Positions 4,596-5,064 of a stretch of 5,064 bases of DNA are shown one piece after another. The notes beneath the pieces were generated by a model. The model searched no databases, was not told where the DNA came from, and saw nothing but the letters and a program-made list of their open reading frames with translations. Numbering within the stretch: the first letter of the stretch is position 1; every line of letters begins with the position of its first letter. The stretch covers positions 1 through 5,064 of the forward strand of contig JAFDJF010000252.1 in NCBI GenBank assembly GCA_019307645.1, in the 5' to 3' direction. The translations under genes and the position numbers were made by a program. This DNA comes from Deltaproteobacteria bacterium. Its GTDB lineage: Bacteria > Desulfobacterota > DSM-4660 > Desulfatiglandales > Desulfatiglandaceae.

Positions 4596-5064
4596 TGTCA
4601 GTTCTATTATCTCAGCTGTCTGAGATTCCAGATCCGCAATAGCGATGGTTGACTTTCCTTCAAGCCACCCTCCGCATTCTCCGGGATTCACGATCAGGGT
4701 CTTGCCTTCTTTCCTGATTTCGGGCTGATGGGTGTGACCATAAATGATAAAGTGAAATTCCTGTGATAAGATCAGTGCCTCCAGTGTCTCAAAGTGGTGG
4801 CCAAGCAGGATCTTTTTCTGCCCATAAGACTCAAGATATGGAGAGTTCTCAATCTTCCCCTGGGCAATCCTGTGGAGGGCGATCTTATCTCCGTCGTTGT
4901 TCCCCCAAACGCCCAGAAAATCGCATTCCAGGGAAAAGAGGGGTATGAGTGAAAAGGGCGATACGTAATCTCCTGCGTGCAGAACCACATCGACATCGAC
5001 CCTATTAAACACCTCCACAGCCTTCTTTATCATTGGAACATTGTCGTGAGTGTCTGAAATTATA
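4593..5064 (-). CDS. YfcE/MJ0936-family metallophosphoesterase (phosphodiesterase), N-terminus outside window
   Basis: A dimetal calcineurin-like phosphoesterase of the small YfcE/MJ0936 type. Members hydrolyse phosphodiester model substrates in vitro; the natural substrate is generally unknown. The frame runs open to the window edge and gives 156 visible residues; only about four residues (of the 'MKIG' sort) should be missing. Metal ligands are all visible: Asp4 and His6 in SDTHDN, Asp32 in HAGDYV, Asn55 or Asn56 in GNND, His89/His90 in LLGHH, and His110 and His112 in YGHTHQPE. NPGECGGW (126-133) is the family's closing loop. An ATG at 5033 is internal: starting there would delete the SDTHDN metal-binding motif, so it cannot be the true start. 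It is the first visible gene of a unit with the sirtuin gene 13 bases downstream. The fold assignment is firm; substrate is unknown. Confidence 0.93.
   Translation of the reverse strand, partial: IISDTHDNVPMIKKAVEVFNRVDVDVVLHAGDYVSPFSLIPLFSLECDFLGVWGNNDGDKIALHRIAQGKIENSPYLESYGQKKILLGHHFETLEALILSQEFHFIIYGHTHQPEIRKEGKTLIVNPGECGGWLEGKSTIAIADLESQTAEIIELT

Noticed and set aside
4593..5033. Phosphodiesterase starting at the internal ATG at 5033
   Set aside because: The frame stays open to the window edge and the ten residues before this Met encode IISDTHDN, the first metal-binding motif of the family, so the true start is beyond 5064.

Overview
The window looks like the chromosome of a mesophilic Gram-negative bacterium of moderate GC content. 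The style of the proteins, a PAC2-family gene and the remnant of an S23 'four helix bundle' gene suggest Desulfobacterota (the former Deltaproteobacteria). This placement is inference; no rRNA or other marker is present. Genes are densely packed on both strands, with no rRNA, tRNA or CRISPR array.

Layout. (1) Positions 1-290, + strand: C-terminal third of proC (pyrroline-5-carboxylate reductase), cut by the window edge. (2) 287-1108, - strand: a membrane-anchored alpha/beta hydrolase, convergent with proC; the two stop codons overlap within one TTAA. (3) 1109-1447: a gene-free stretch of 339 bases. It holds a 200-bp miniature mobile element (1241-1440) with imperfect 28/29-bp terminal inverted repeats, an 8-bp target duplication and the broken start of an S23-type four-helix-bundle gene. 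(4) 1448-2812, - strand (possibly starting at 2854): a large protein of unknown function. (5) 2813-2939: a divergent control region with three evenly spaced TTGACA/TGTCAA half-sites. (6) 2940-3806, + strand: a PAC2-family protein. (7) 3836-4579, - strand: a Sir2-family NAD-dependent protein deacetylase. (8) 4593-5064, - strand: a YfcE/MJ0936-type phosphodiesterase, cut at its 5' end by the window edge.

How the genes relate. The phosphodiesterase and sirtuin form a tight two-gene unit in which the sirtuin ribosome-binding site sits directly after the upstream stop codon. The PAC2 gene and the unknown gene are divergent and may share control. The rest reads as ordinary housekeeping or accessory chromosome. 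The most unusual object is the 200-bp element: its GTAA ends and 8-bp duplication match the hallmarks of the IS66 family, while its cargo is an S23-family gene cut down to its first 24 or so codons. It is best read as a non-autonomous, MITE-like derivative moved in trans.
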